A DNA stretch of 64,000 nucleotides from Caballeronia peredens (GTDB taxonomy: Bacteria; Pseudomonadota; Gammaproteobacteria; Burkholderiales; Burkholderiaceae): assembly GCA_001544595.2 (NCBI GenBank), contig FCOH02000010.1:62001-126000 (forward strand), written 5' to 3'. Every line of letters begins with the position of its first letter. Positions within the stretch are counted from its first letter, which is position 1. The notes under the pieces were generated by a model. That model searched no databases and was not told the DNA's origin. It was given only the letters and a program-made list of their open reading frames with translations. Positions 16,358 to 25,229 of this stretch are shown here, one piece after another. The translations under genes and the position numbers were made by a program.

Positions 16358-17338
16358 ATGAATGCAGTTCACCCCGAGTCCAGTGCAATCAGCACGCAGC
16401 AGCGCTACGCGAAGTGCATCGAAGTGTCCCGCCGCATCCGCTGGGATATCGATCGCGACGTGTTGCGCGGCCGCCGTTTCGATCCCGCGCACACCTTCAT
16501 GCCCGACGGGCTCAGCGAGGTGAATCGCCTGCCGTTTCTGGACGCGCGCGAACGCCGTCTGATGTCGCAGATTCAGGGCCGTACTTACGCCAACATGTTC
16601 GGCATGATCGAACGCTTCATCGGCGCGAAGATGCTGGAGGTCGGCCGCGAACACGCACTCGGCGACCAGACCGCGCTGGAGGCGATCGTCCGCTTCACCG
16701 ACGAGGAACTGAAGCATCAGGAACTGTTCCGCCGCGTCGAGGCGCTCGCGGCCGAGGCGCTGCCGCCCGGCTATCGCTTCATTCCGCAGGCCGACGACGT
16801 CGCCACATTCGTGCTCGGCAAATCGACGTGGTCGATTCTCGCGCTGACGTGCTGCATCGAGATCGTCACGCAGGTGCACTACCGGCAGAGCATCGAGAGC
16901 GACAGCAGCCTGTCGCCGCTGTTCAAGGACATCTTCCTGTTCCACTGGAAGGAGGAGTCGCAGCACGCGATCATCGACGAACTGGAATGGATGCGCGAGG
17001 ACGCGCGCATCAGCGACACGGCGCGCGATGCCGCCGTCGGCGATCTGATCGAGCTCGTCGCGGCCATCGACGGCATGTTGCAGGCGCAGGCCGCCGCCGA
17101 CGCGCATTACTTCGTCACGCAACTCGACCGCGCGCTGTCCGACGACGAAGAGGCGCGCGTGCATGCCGGGCTGCTGGATGCGTATCGCTGGCAGTACATC
17201 GTGTCGGGCGTCGATGAAGCGCGCTTCGGCGAAGTCTTGTCGCGCGTGATCAGCGAGGCGCACGGCGAGCGGCTCGGCGCGGCGCTCGCGCCGTTGAGAC
17301 GCCGCGCGCTCGTCAGCGAGGCCGATGCGCTCGCGTAA
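16358..17338 (+). CDS. ferritin-like diiron protein of unknown substrate
   Basis: 326 residues, largely helical. A full 4-Glu/2-His diiron ligand set is visible: Glu85, Glu117-X2-His120 (DEELKH), Glu168 (CCIEIV) and Glu200-X2-His203 (KEESQH). This is the arrangement of ferritin-like oxygenases such as AurF-type N-oxygenases and acyl desaturases. No closer family is recognised, so the reaction is open. It stands alone between two intergenic regions, follows the hydrolase-LuxR regulator on the same strand, and is closed by a strong terminator at 17361-17386. It is probably the regulated output of that regulator. Confidence 0.7.
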   Translation: MNAVHPESSAISTQQRYAKCIEVSRRIRWDIDRDVLRGRRFDPAHTFMPDGLSEVNRLPFLDARERRLMSQIQGRTYANMFGMIERFIGAKMLEVGREHALGDQTALEAIVRFTDEELKHQELFRRVEALAAEALPPGYRFIPQADDVATFVLGKSTWSILALTCCIEIVTQVHYRQSIESDSSLSPLFKDIFLFHWKEESQHAIIDELEWMREDARISDTARDAAVGDLIELVAAIDGMLQAQAAADAHYFVTQLDRALSDDEEARVHAGLLDAYRWQYIVSGVDEARFGEVLSRVISEAHGERLGAALAPLRRRALVSEADALA

Positions 17339-17360
17339 CGCGCGCTGTTCGAAGCAAACG

Positions 17361-17390
17361 AAGGCCGGACCTGAACGTCCGGCCTTTTTT
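17361..17390 (+). terminator. rho-independent terminator after the diiron gene
   Basis: AAGGCCGGAC (17361-17370), loop CTGAAC, GTCCGGCCTT (17377-17386), a 10-bp perfect stem running into TTTTTT at 17385-17390. It lies 22 bp after the diiron gene stop. Confidence 0.9.
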
Positions 17391-17696
17391 CATCTGCGAA
17401 AGTAAAAAGTAAAGAAAACGCGCTTTGTTGCTCTGCAAAACGCTGAATTAGCGTGGAAATCTAGTTGTTACTGACGTACTGAGGCCGGATTTTTTCGTGC
17501 AACATAGATGACATCAGGCAGTCGCATCGAAGAAGCATTTGAAGAGCAGGCATCGACCGAAAGAATCGGCCAATCGCCAGTCAACGCGTGGGCTCGCGTC
17601 AGGGCAAGGACGCACGATTCCGCCGGTTTCCGAACCGCATTGGCGATGCCGCTCGCGCAGTTTGTCGTCCCAAACCGATAACTAGATTGGACCATC
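17391..17696. other. 306-bp intergenic region upstream of ycgR
   Basis: The first 100 bp are comparatively AT-rich (AGTAAAAAGTAAAGAAAA near 17399-17416) and probably hold the ycgR promoter. CCGATAA at 17675-17681 resembles half of a sigma-28 -10 element, but no matching -35 TAAA lies 15 bp upstream, so no flagellar promoter is claimed. No gene or RNA was recognised; short open frames here lack ribosome-binding sites. Confidence 0.5.
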
Positions 17697-18455
17697 ATGC
17701 TCGCTGAACCGTTGCCGCATACATCCGATATCGAAAAATTCGCCGAAGATCACGAGCGTTTCGCGCGTCACACGCCTTCTGAAATTTCCGTCTGCCTGCG
17801 CAGTCTCGCACTGCGCCGCGACATGCTGACGGTGACGAGCGGACGCGACCAGATCGTCACGCAGTTGCTGGAAGTCGATGCCCGCGAGGCGCGCATCGTG
17901 TTCGACTGGGGCGGCGTGGAGTCGGACAACCGCGCGCTGCTCGCCGCGCGGCAGTTGTACTTCAAGGCCGCGCCGGAAGGCGTGCGCGTCGAGTTCACCA
18001 CGGACGCCGCGCGCGCCGTCACCTACGAAGGCCGGCAGGCGTTCGAAGTCGATTTCCCGGTCAAGCTCTACCAGTTCCAGCGGCGCGAATACTTTCGCGT
18101 GCCGGCGCCGATTCTCGATCCGTACTACGCAAAAGGCGCCTACGCCGACGGCGAAGCCTTCCGCTACGAAGTGCACGACCTGTCGCTCGGCGGCATCGCG
18201 CTGAGAATGGACACGCCGCGTCTCGCGGAGACGGAAGTCGGCACCGTCTTCGGCGATGTCATGCTGCAACTCGGTCCGGGCGCGGCGTTTTCCGTCGATC
18301 TCGAACTCGTATCGCCGCGCAGCGTGACCACGCCGCGCGGCGATGTGCGTTACGTCGTCGGATTCCGTTTCGTGCGACTTTCCGGCGCGGCGGAGAACGT
18401 GTTACAGCGGCTCATCACGCGCATGGAAGCGCGGCGGCGCAGCCTGTCGGCGTGA
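17697..18455 (+). CDS. ycgR: flagellar brake protein YcgR (YcgR-N plus PilZ)
   Basis: 252 residues. The N-terminal half is the YcgR domain (ICLRSLALRRDMLTV-type strand, FDWGG). The C-terminal PilZ domain carries the c-di-GMP motif RREYFRVPAP (RXXXR type) near residue 124 and DLSLGGIALRMD (DXSXXG) near residue 161. When bound to c-di-GMP such proteins slow the flagellar motor. It is followed by unrelated membrane-protein genes, so it appears to be a single transcription unit here. Confidence 0.9.
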   Translation: MLAEPLPHTSDIEKFAEDHERFARHTPSEISVCLRSLALRRDMLTVTSGRDQIVTQLLEVDAREARIVFDWGGVESDNRALLAARQLYFKAAPEGVRVEFTTDAARAVTYEGRQAFEVDFPVKLYQFQRREYFRVPAPILDPYYAKGAYADGEAFRYEVHDLSLGGIALRMDTPRLAETEVGTVFGDVMLQLGPGAAFSVDLELVSPRSVTTPRGDVRYVVGFRFVRLSGAAENVLQRLITRMEARRRSLSA

Positions 18456-18518
18456 CGGTTGCGGGCGCCGCGCGCGGGCGATAGTAGAATGCGTGCCTCT
18501 TCCACTGCATCGCGACCC

Positions 18519-18860
18519 ATGTTCCGCAAGGCCTGGCGCGGAGAAGAACGCTTCTGGAAAGTCTGGTGGCTGTTGGGCGTGCCGATCCACCTCGTCTGGT
18601 GGATCGTCTATCTCGACCTCTGGATCAGCGGCGTCGCTCCCGAAACCTTCCTGCTGATCACCGTCTGGTTCTGGCCCGGCATGCTGGGCCTGTTCGCCGC
18701 CTGTTCAGCGCTGTATCTGCTCTGGTGCACGCTCGCGTGGCGCTGTTCCGGCAATGTCGATAACCGCCTGTGGACCTATGTCGCGCGCGTGCTGATCGGC
18801 GTGGGACTCGGCTCGTTTCTGACCGAATGCGCGCTGATCGTCACGGCGCCGTTTGCCTGA
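18519..18860 (+). CDS. small membrane protein, unknown function
   Basis: 113 residues from ATG at 18519 (MFRKAWRGEERFWKVWW); an in-frame ATG at 18489 would add 10 residues, and neither has a good ribosome-binding site. Three hydrophobic segments can be seen: VWWLLGVPIHLVWWIVYLDL, FLLITVWFWPGMLGLFAACS with YLLWCTLAW, and VARVLIGVGLGSFL. It is rich in Trp, which suggests an inner-membrane protein. No family is recognised. The MarC-family gene follows 67 bp later. Confidence 0.7.
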   Translation: MFRKAWRGEERFWKVWWLLGVPIHLVWWIVYLDLWISGVAPETFLLITVWFWPGMLGLFAACSALYLLWCTLAWRCSGNVDNRLWTYVARVLIGVGLGSFLTECALIVTAPFA

Positions 18861-18927
18861 TTGCCGGTTCCCTGCACGCCCCGCGTGCGACGGGCACAAT
18901 TCGGCGAAAGACGAACGGAAGACGCGC

Positions 18928-19593
18928 ATGCTCAACGAATTCGCCAAGACGGTTCTCGTGATCGTCGCCGGTCTGTTTCCGATCATCAATCCGCCGGCGA
19001 CGGCGCTCGTCGTGCTGAGCATGCTGCCGCACATCGGCGACGCCGATCGCGCCGAGCTGGCGCGGCGCATCTCGATCAACAGTTTCGCGATCCTGCTGGC
19101 ATCGCTGTCCATCGGCGCTTATGTGCTGTCGTTCTTCGGCATCTCGATTGCCGTGTTGCGGGTGGCGGGCGGCTTCGTCGTCGCGATGGCGGGCTGGGGA
19201 CTGCTCCAGGCCCCCGACGACGACGATTCCGCCGAAGCCGTGCCCAAGCCCCGCAGCGGTGCCTCGCTGCGCGCGAAGGCGTTCTATCCGCTGACCTTGC
19301 CGATCACCGTCGGTCCGGGCGCGATCGCGGTCGCCATCGCGCTCGGCACCGGCTCGCCGCGCCACGGTCTGCAGCCGGTGCATCTCGCCGGCGTGAGCGT
19401 TGGGCTCGTGATCCTCTGCGCGAGCATCTATGTGTGCGTGCGCTTCGCCGGACATCTCGAACGCCTGCTCGGCACCGTCGGTACGCAGGTCGCGATGCGC
19501 CTGTTCGCGTTCGTGATCTTCTGCATCGGCGTGCAGATCCTGTGGCTGGGTCTGTCCGAACTGCTCTCGTCGGTGCAACTCAACGTTAAATAA
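18928..19593 (+). CDS. MarC family integral membrane protein
   Basis: 221 residues from ATG at 18928 (MLNEFAKTVLVIVAGLFPIINPPATA). Six hydrophobic helices and the MarC signature are visible: GLFPIINPPATALVVLSMLP at the N-terminus and FYPLTLPITVGPGAIAVAIA in the middle. MarC proteins are inner-membrane proteins of uncertain function, once thought to affect antibiotic resistance. It is followed by the regulatory region of the sugar-acid operon. Confidence 0.87.
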   Translation: MLNEFAKTVLVIVAGLFPIINPPATALVVLSMLPHIGDADRAELARRISINSFAILLASLSIGAYVLSFFGISIAVLRVAGGFVVAMAGWGLLQAPDDDDSAEAVPKPRSGASLRAKAFYPLTLPITVGPGAIAVAIALGTGSPRHGLQPVHLAGVSVGLVILCASIYVCVRFAGHLERLLGTVGTQVAMRLFAFVIFCIGVQILWLGLSELLSSVQLNVK

Positions 19594-19638
19594 CTGATTC
19601 GTGGGGATAAACCCCAAGCGACGCTCGCAGATGACGGG

Positions 19639-19682
19639 GCTACCATTTTTTCGGTTCGAATGGTAGCGCTACCATCAAGGAG
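19639..19682 (+). promoter_or_regulatory. LacI-type operator and ribosome-binding site of the sugar-acid operon
   Basis: ATGGTAGCGCTACCAT at 19660-19675 is a perfect 16-bp palindrome with the central CG typical of LacI/GalR operators. A further half site GCTACCATT at 19639-19647 is the exact inverse of AATGGTAGC at 19659-19667. AAGGAG at 19677-19682 directly follows and serves the TTG start at 19690. A bound repressor here would cover the region just upstream of translation. The LacI-family regulator encoded at 23588 is the obvious candidate. Confidence 0.75.
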
Positions 19683-19689
19683 ACGCTGT

Positions 19690-21423
19690 TTGACTTCCAA
19701 CCGCAAGAAGCCGGAGGAACTGCGCAGTCACCGCTGGTACGGCGTGAACGATCTGCGCTCGTTCGGCCATCGCTCGCGCACCGCGCAGATGGGCTATCAC
19801 CCGTCCGATTACATGGGCAAGCCGGTCATCGCCGTGGTCAATACGTGGAGCGAGATCAACTCGTGCCACACGCATTTCAAGCAGCGCGTCGAGGAAGTGA
19901 AGCGCGGCGTGTGGCAGGCGGGCGGCTTTCCGGTCGAAATGCCGGTGATGACGCTCGCCGAGCCGTTTCAGAAACCGACGACCATGCTCTACCGCAATTT
20001 CCTCGCGATGGAAGTCGAGGAAGTGCTGCGCTCGTATCCGTTCGACGGCTGCGTGCTGATGGGCGGCTGCGACAAGACCACGCCCGGCCTGCTGATGGGC
20101 GCGATCAGCATGAATCTGCCCGCGATCTATCTGCCCGCCGGCCCGATGCTGCGCGGCGACTGGAATGGCCGCACGCTCGGCAGCGGCTCGGATACCTGGA
20201 AATACTGGGCGGAACTGCGCGCGGGCAAGATCAGCGAGGACGAGTGGAAGGGCGTGGAAAGCGGCATCGCGCGCTCGCCGGGCCATTGCATGACGATGGG
20301 CACCGCCTCCACGATGACGAGCGCCGCCGAAGCGCTCGGCATGACGCTGCCGGGCTTCGCGTCGATTCCGGCGGTCGATTCGCGGCACGCGCAGCATGCG
20401 TCGCTGACGGGCCAGCGCATCGTCGAGATGGTGTGGACGGACCTGAAGCCGTCCGACATCCTCACGCCGAAAGCCTTCGACAACGCCGTGACGACCGTGC
20501 TCGCGCTGTCCGGCTCGACCAACGCGATCGTGCATCTGGTGGCGGTCGCGCGGCGCGCGGGCGTGCCGCTCACGACCGCGCGCTTCGACGACCTCGCGCG
20601 CGTGACGCCGGTGATCGGCAACATCCGGCCGGCCGGCAAGTACCTGATGGAAGACTTCTTCTATGCGGGCGGCCTGCGCGCGCTGCTCGCGGAACTCGGC
20701 GATCTGATCGATGGCTCGCAACTAACCGTCAATGGCCGCACGCTCGGCGAGAACATCGCGGGCGCCGCGATTTTCGACGACGACGTGATTCGCCGCCGCG
20801 ACAATCCTCTGGTTCCGAACGACGGCCTCGCTGTGCTGACCGGCAATCTCGCGCCGGACGGCGCCGTCATCAAACCCGCGGCGATGGAAGCGCACTTGCT
20901 CAGACATCGCGGGCCGGCGGTCGTGTTCCGCGATTACGCCGACATGGCCGCGCGCATCGACGACGAAGCGCTCGACATCGACGCCGATTCCGTGATCGTG
21001 CTCAAGCATGCGGGGCCGGTCGGCGCGCCGGGCATGCCGGAATGGGGCCAGTTGCCGATACCGCAGAAGCTGCTGAAGCAGGGCGTGCGCGACATGGTGC
21101 GCATTTCGGACGCGCGCATGAGCGGCACCAGTTACGGCGCGTGCGTGCTGCACGTGGCGCCGGAATCGTTCGTCGGCGGGCCGCTCGCGCTGGTGCAGGA
21201 CGGCGATATCGTCGAACTGGACGTGCCCGCGCGCCGCCTGCATCTCGACGTGAGCGACGAAGAACTCGCCGCGCGCCGGGCCGCGTGGAAGCCGCCGAAG
21301 CGCCCGTTCGAGCGCGGCTTCGGCGTGATGCATCAACTGCACGTGACGCAGGCCGACAAGGGCTGCGACTTCGATTTCCTCGAAGAGAAAACCGCGGCCG
21401 GCGGCGAGCCGGAAATTCACTGA
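19690..21423 (+). CDS. IlvD/Edd family sugar-acid dehydratase (L-arabinonate dehydratase type)
   Basis: 577 residues from TTG at 19690, chosen because AAGGAG sits 7 bp upstream while the alternative ATG at 19660 lies inside the operator palindrome. [2Fe-2S] ligands are Cys59 (NSCHTHFK), Cys127 ([10 protein letters not shown]) and Cys200 ([13 protein letters not shown]); from memory these positions match the Rhizobium L-arabinonate dehydratase. The catalytic Ser motif [10 protein letters not shown] is near residue 480. It removes water from an aldonate (L-arabinonate, D-fuconate or a similar acid) to give a 2-keto-3-deoxy acid. It is the first gene of a four-gene operon with an RraA-family protein, an MFS carrier and a LacI regulator. 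Confidence 0.88.
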   Translation: MTSNRKKPEELRSHRWYGVNDLRSFGHRSRTAQMGYHPSDYMGKPVIAVVNTWSEINSCHTHFKQRVEEVKRGVWQAGGFPVEMPVMTLAEPFQKPTTMLYRNFLAMEVEEVLRSYPFDGCVLMGGCDKTTPGLLMGAISMNLPAIYLPAGPMLRGDWNGRTLGSGSDTWKYWAELRAGKISEDEWKGVESGIARSPGHCMTMGTASTMTSAAEALGMTLPGFASIPAVDSRHAQHASLTGQRIVEMVWTDLKPSDILTPKAFDNAVTTVLALSGSTNAIVHLVAVARRAGVPLTTARFDDLARVTPVIGNIRPAGKYLMEDFFYAGGLRALLAELGDLIDGSQLTVNGRTLGENIAGAAIFDDDVIRRRDNPLVPNDGLAVLTGNLAPDGAVIKPAAMEAHLLRHRGPAVVFRDYADMAARIDDEALDIDADSVIVLKHAGPVGAPGMPEWGQLPIPQKLLKQGVRDMVRISDARMSGTSYGACVLHVAPESFVGGPLALVQDGDIVELDVPARRLHLDVSDEELAARRAAWKPPKRPFERGFGVMHQLHVTQADKGCDFDFLEEKTAAGGEPEIH

Positions 21424-21448
21424 GTCTTCCACTGAAAAGCGCCACGCG

Positions 21449-22183
21449 ATGACGACGCCCGACATCTCCATTCCCGACGAAACCATCGAACTGCTGCGCC
21501 ACGTCAGCACCGCGACGCTCACGACGCAGCTTTTCAAGCGCGGCCTGCGCAACGTGTTCCTGCAAGGCGTCGCGCCGCTCGTGAAACCCGCGAAGGGCGT
21601 GCCGAACATGGTCGGGCCGGCGTTCACGCTGCGCAATATCCCGGCGCGCGAGGATCTCGATCACGTCGGCGTGTTTCAGGATCCGGATCATCCGCAGCGC
21701 AAGGCCGTCGAGACCGCGCCGCCGGGCAGCGTGCTCGTGCAGGATTGCCGCGGCGAACGCAGCGTCGCGTCAACGGGTTCGATTCTCACGACGCGCCTCA
21801 AGATTCGCGGCGTGGCGGGCATGGTGTCGGACGGCTGCGTGCGCGACAGCGGCACCATCGGCGATATCGGGCTGCCGCTCTTCTGCGCGGGCGCGAGCGC
21901 GCCGCTCAATCTCGCGAAGCATCACGCCGTCGACATGAACGTGCCGATCGCGTGCGGCGGCGTGGCGGTGTATCCGGGCGATATCGTCGTCGGCGATGTG
22001 GACGGCGTCGTGATCGTGCCGCGTTACATGGCCGAAGAAGTCGCGAGGGACGCGACCGAGCAGGAAATCATGGAGGAGTTTCTGTCGGCGCGCGTGGAGG
22101 GCGGCGCGGTGCTGCGCGGCACCTATCCGCCGAACGACGAAACGCTCGCCGCTTACAGGGAGTGGCGCAGGCAGCGCGGCTGA
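21449..22183 (+). CDS. RraA-family protein, possible 2-keto acid aldolase
   Basis: 244 residues, 25 bp after the dehydratase stop. RraA/HMG-aldolase fold features: FTLRNIPAREDL, GSVLVQDCRGERSVASTGSILTTRLKIRG, GMVSDGCVRDSGTI (the metal/substrate Arg-Asp motif) and PGDIVVGDVDGVVIVP. Bacterial members include 4-hydroxy-4-methyl-2-oxoglutarate aldolase and the RNase E regulator RraA. Its place after a sugar-acid dehydratase suggests it acts on the 2-keto-3-deoxy acid, probably as a divalent-metal aldolase, rather than on RNase E. That role is inference. Confidence 0.8.
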   Translation: MTTPDISIPDETIELLRHVSTATLTTQLFKRGLRNVFLQGVAPLVKPAKGVPNMVGPAFTLRNIPAREDLDHVGVFQDPDHPQRKAVETAPPGSVLVQDCRGERSVASTGSILTTRLKIRGVAGMVSDGCVRDSGTIGDIGLPLFCAGASAPLNLAKHHAVDMNVPIACGGVAVYPGDIVVGDVDGVVIVPRYMAEEVARDATEQEIMEEFLSARVEGGAVLRGTYPPNDETLAAYREWRRQRG

Positions 22184-22245
22184 GCCCGCACGCCACGCTC
22201 ATCGCCATATTCGCCCGCACGCCTGATGCGGGCGCGGGAGACGCC

Positions 22246-23583
22246 GTGAACGCCAAATCGCCAACGCCCGGCAACGTCGACGAGCAGCATCTGATCAACC
22301 GGCTGGCGTGGCGGCTCATGCCGCTCGTCGGCCTGCTGTATCTCGTCGCGTATATCGACCGCTCGAACATCGGCTTCGCCAAGCTGCAGATGCTCGGCAG
22401 TCTCGGCATGTCCGAAGTCGCGTATGGACTGGGCGCGTCGCTGTTTTTCATCGGCTATCTGATCTTCGAGATCCCGAGCAACGTGATGCTGCACAAATAC
22501 GGCGCGCCGCGCTGGATCGCGCGGATCATGCTGACGTGGGGCGTCGTCACGATCCTGCTCGCGTTCACGAAGAACGCCACGATGTTCTACGTCCTGCGCT
22601 TCCTGCTCGGCGCGTCGGAGGCGGGCCTCTATCCCGGCGTGATCTATTACCTGACGCTGTGGTTTCCGCAGCGGCATCGCGTGCGCATGCTGGGGTATTT
22701 CACGCTCGGCAGCAGCATCGGCAACATGGTCGGCGCGCCGATCTGCGGCTATCTGCTCGACAAGAACTGGTTCGACCTGCAAGGCTGGCAACTGGTGTTC
22801 ATCGTGACGGGACTGCCTTCGGTGTTGCTGACGGCCGTCGTCTTGCTGTGCCTGCCCGCGTCGCCGGCGAAAGCCGCCTTCCTCTCCGACGACGAGAAAA
22901 CCTGGCTCCGCGACACCCTCGAAACCGAGCGGCTCGCGGCGAACAAGGTCGAGAAGAGCGGCTCGCATGTGCTGCGTGTGCTCACGGAGCCGCGCGTGAT
23001 CGGCATGGCGCTCTACTACATGATGCTGTCGATGTCGGTGTACGGCGTGAGCTACTGGTTGCCGACGCTCGTGAAGGGTTTCGGCGTGACCAACACGGTC
23101 AACGGTCTGCTGAACATCGTGCCGTGGCTCGCGGCGACAATCGTGCTCGCGTGGCTGCCCGCGAAGCTGCGCCAGGGCAGTCGCACGACCGCCGCGATGC
23201 TCGCGGCCGCGCTGATCGGCGTTGTTTTCTTTCTGGGCAGCGTGTTTCTGCCGACCAACACGCTGCGGTTCATCGCGCTGTGTCTGGGCGCGCCGTGCAT
23301 GTATCTGCTGCTGCCGTGCTTCTGGACGATTCCGCCGAAATTTCTCACCGGCGCGCGCGCGGCCGCGGGCATCGCGGCGATCAATTCGCTCGGCAACGTG
23401 GGCGGGTTCATCGCGCAGAATCTCGTGCCGTGGGTCAGGCAGACGAGCGGCTCCGTCAAGGCGCCGATGCTCATTCCGGCCGCGTGCCTGCTGATTTTCG
23501 CCGTCGTGACGATGTTCCTGATGCGGCGCGAAGCCGCCGCCCGCCACGCGGCCGATCTGCGCGCGGCCGGGAATCGCGCCTGA
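22246..23583 (+). CDS. MFS transporter, anion:cation symporter (ACS) family
   Basis: 445 residues from GTG at 22246 with GGGAG at about 22235-22239; the longer frame upstream covers the RraA gene and is rejected. Twelve membrane helices can be traced, with the ACS signatures LVAYIDRSNIGFAKLQML in helix 1 and FLLGASEAGLYPGVIYYL in helix 4. The family imports organic and sugar acids with protons. In this operon it is the likely uptake system for the dehydratase substrate. Confidence 0.88.
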   Translation: MNAKSPTPGNVDEQHLINRLAWRLMPLVGLLYLVAYIDRSNIGFAKLQMLGSLGMSEVAYGLGASLFFIGYLIFEIPSNVMLHKYGAPRWIARIMLTWGVVTILLAFTKNATMFYVLRFLLGASEAGLYPGVIYYLTLWFPQRHRVRMLGYFTLGSSIGNMVGAPICGYLLDKNWFDLQGWQLVFIVTGLPSVLLTAVVLLCLPASPAKAAFLSDDEKTWLRDTLETERLAANKVEKSGSHVLRVLTEPRVIGMALYYMMLSMSVYGVSYWLPTLVKGFGVTNTVNGLLNIVPWLAATIVLAWLPAKLRQGSRTTAAMLAAALIGVVFFLGSVFLPTNTLRFIALCLGAPCMYLLLPCFWTIPPKFLTGARAAAGIAAINSLGNVGGFIAQNLVPWVRQTSGSVKAPMLIPAACLLIFAVVTMFLMRREAAARHAADLRAAGNRA

Positions 23584-23587
23584 CGCC

Positions 23588-24610
23588 ATGGCGACTCGCA
23601 CGGGCGCGAAAGGCATCCGCATCACCGACGTGGCGGCAGCGGCGGGCGTCTCGCCGATCACCGTGTCGCGCGTCTTCAATGCGCCCGACACCGTCGCGCC
23701 GGAGACGCTCGCGCGCGTGCGCCAGGCCGTCGCCGAACTGGGCTATGTGCCGAACCGGCTCGCGGGGGGATTGTCGTCGGCGAAATCGCGGCTGATCGCG
23801 GCGATCGTGCCGACGCTCGCGCACTCGCTCTTCTCGGAAACGATCCAGGTCTTCAGCGATACGATGTCGCGCGCCGGTTATCAGGTGCTGCTGGGCCTTT
23901 CCGGCTACGGCGACACGAACGAACACGAGCCCGAACACGAAGACGCGCTCCTCGACGCCGTGCTGAGCCGCCGTCCTGAAGGCGTGCTGCTGACCGGCGT
24001 GGCGCACACCGCGACGCTGCGCGAGCGTCTGCGCAAGATCGCGATTCCGGTCGTCGAGACGTGGGACATGACCGACGATCCCATCGACATGCTCGTCGGC
24101 TTCTCGCATTACCGCATCGGCGTGAGCGTGGCCGAGCGTTTTCTCGCACGCGGCGCGCGCCGGCCCGCGCTCGTGTCCGCGAACGATCAGCGGGCGCTCG
24201 CGCGGCGGCGCGGCTTTGTCGAGACGCTCGCGCGGCGCGGCATCGCCGATGTCGCCGAAATGCTGATGCCGCCGCCCAGTTCGGTCGCGCTCGGCAAGGA
24301 AGGCTTGCGGCGCATCATCGAGACGCGCGCGGGAGTCGACGCGATCTTCTGCAGTTCCGATCTGCTCGCGCTCGGCGTCGTGGCGGAGGCGCGGCGGCTC
24401 GCGATCGACATTCCCGGGCGCATCGCGGTATGCGGCTTCGGCGCGCTCGAATTCACCGCCGACACGATTCCCGCGCTCACGACCGTGCGCGTGGATGGCC
24501 GGCGCATCGGCGCGACGGCGGCGCGCTGCCTGATCGACCGGCTCGACGGCGCGACGGAGAAAACGTGCGTGGACGTGGGCTTCGAGCTGATCGAGCGCGA
24601 AACGCTGTGA
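23588..24610 (+). CDS. LacI family transcriptional regulator
   Basis: 340 residues, 4 bp after the MFS stop. The helix-turn-helix is at the N-terminus (IRITDVAAAAGVSPITVSRVFN, hinge VPNRLAGGLSSAKS), followed by a periplasmic-binding-protein-like sensor domain (IAAIVPTLAHSLFSETIQ, FCSSDLLALGV, IAVCGFGALEF). It probably represses the operon through the palindrome at 19660-19675, with the sugar acid or a pathway intermediate as inducer. Its stop codon abuts the stop codon of the convergent phosphatase gene. Confidence 0.9.
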   Translation: MATRTGAKGIRITDVAAAAGVSPITVSRVFNAPDTVAPETLARVRQAVAELGYVPNRLAGGLSSAKSRLIAAIVPTLAHSLFSETIQVFSDTMSRAGYQVLLGLSGYGDTNEHEPEHEDALLDAVLSRRPEGVLLTGVAHTATLRERLRKIAIPVVETWDMTDDPIDMLVGFSHYRIGVSVAERFLARGARRPALVSANDQRALARRRGFVETLARRGIADVAEMLMPPPSSVALGKEGLRRIIETRAGVDAIFCSSDLLALGVVAEARRLAIDIPGRIAVCGFGALEFTADTIPALTTVRVDGRRIGATAARCLIDRLDGATEKTCVDVGFELIERETL

Positions 24611-25195
24611 TCAGGGCAGCAGATTCCACTTGATGATCGCGCGCACTTCGCGCTCGAAGCCGAGCACGCTCATGGCGGCGGTGTCCATCGCCAGATGCGC
24701 GCCCAGCGCGGGCGAGCCCGTCGCCCATTGCGCGCCGAACACGCGCGAAAAGTGCGCGTGCGAGAACAGTGCGATGTTCGTCGCGTTCGTGGCGATCAGT
24801 TTGTCGATGAGCGCCTGCGCGCGCCGGCCGACATCGGCGAGATTTTCGCCTTGCGGAATCGGCGACGTCCACACGGACCAGTCCGGAATCTCGTGGCGTA
24901 TGTCCGGCGTCTTGCGGCCTTCGTAGACGCCGTAATTCCACTCGTGCAACTCGGGCTCGACCTGCGCGCGTTCGCCGAGCCCGGCGAGCCGGCAGGTTTC
25001 GATCGCGCGGCCCATCGGGCTCGTCAGCACGAGATCGAAAGTCTGCGACGCCAGAACCGGCGCGAGCGCCGCCGCCTGCCTGCGCCCCGCGTCGGTGAGC
25101 GGCACGTCGGTCGTGCCGGTGTGCTGCCCCGACTTGCTCCACTCGGTTTCGCCGTGCCTGATCAGCCAGATATGGACGCCGCCTTTCTCGCTCAT
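24611..25195 (-). CDS. histidine phosphatase family protein
   Basis: 194 residues from ATG at 25195 (MSEKGGVHIWLIRHGETEW). The RHG signature with the phospho-accepting His is at residues 12-16, and the second catalytic His is in ALFSHAHFSR. The motif LTSPMGRAIETCRLAGL and the acidic EWNYGVYEGRK match phosphoglycerate mutase-like phosphatases (GpmB/CobC type). The substrate cannot be told from sequence. The gene ends head-on against the LacI gene with no intervening base, and the NudC gene lies upstream by 34 bp on the same strand. Confidence 0.88.
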   Translation of the reverse strand: MSEKGGVHIWLIRHGETEWSKSGQHTGTTDVPLTDAGRRQAAALAPVLASQTFDLVLTSPMGRAIETCRLAGLGERAQVEPELHEWNYGVYEGRKTPDIRHEIPDWSVWTSPIPQGENLADVGRRAQALIDKLIATNATNIALFSHAHFSRVFGAQWATGSPALGAHLAMDTAAMSVLGFEREVRAIIKWNLLP

Positions 25196-25229
25196 GTCGT
25201 TCACCCTGTGTCGCAAAAAAACCGGCGCT

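Noticed and set aside
15035-17263. A 742-codon open frame on the - strand across the LuxR-hydrolase and diiron genes
   Set aside because: It crosses two genes, their intergenic palindromes and inverted repeats without any domain; composition is that of an antisense shadow.
17675-17681. Sigma-28 (flagellar) promoter for ycgR
   Set aside because: Only CCGATAA is present; no TAAA-type -35 element lies about 15 bp upstream.
19602-19616. TGGGG-ATAAA-CCCCA as a terminator after the MarC-family gene
   Set aside because: The stem is only 5 bp and is not followed by a T-tract; kept neither as terminator nor as operator.
19660-19689. ATG at 19660 as start of the dehydratase
   Set aside because: It lies inside a perfect 16-bp LacI-type palindrome and has no ribosome-binding site; TTG at 19690 follows AAGGAG at the right distance and begins the homologous sequence.
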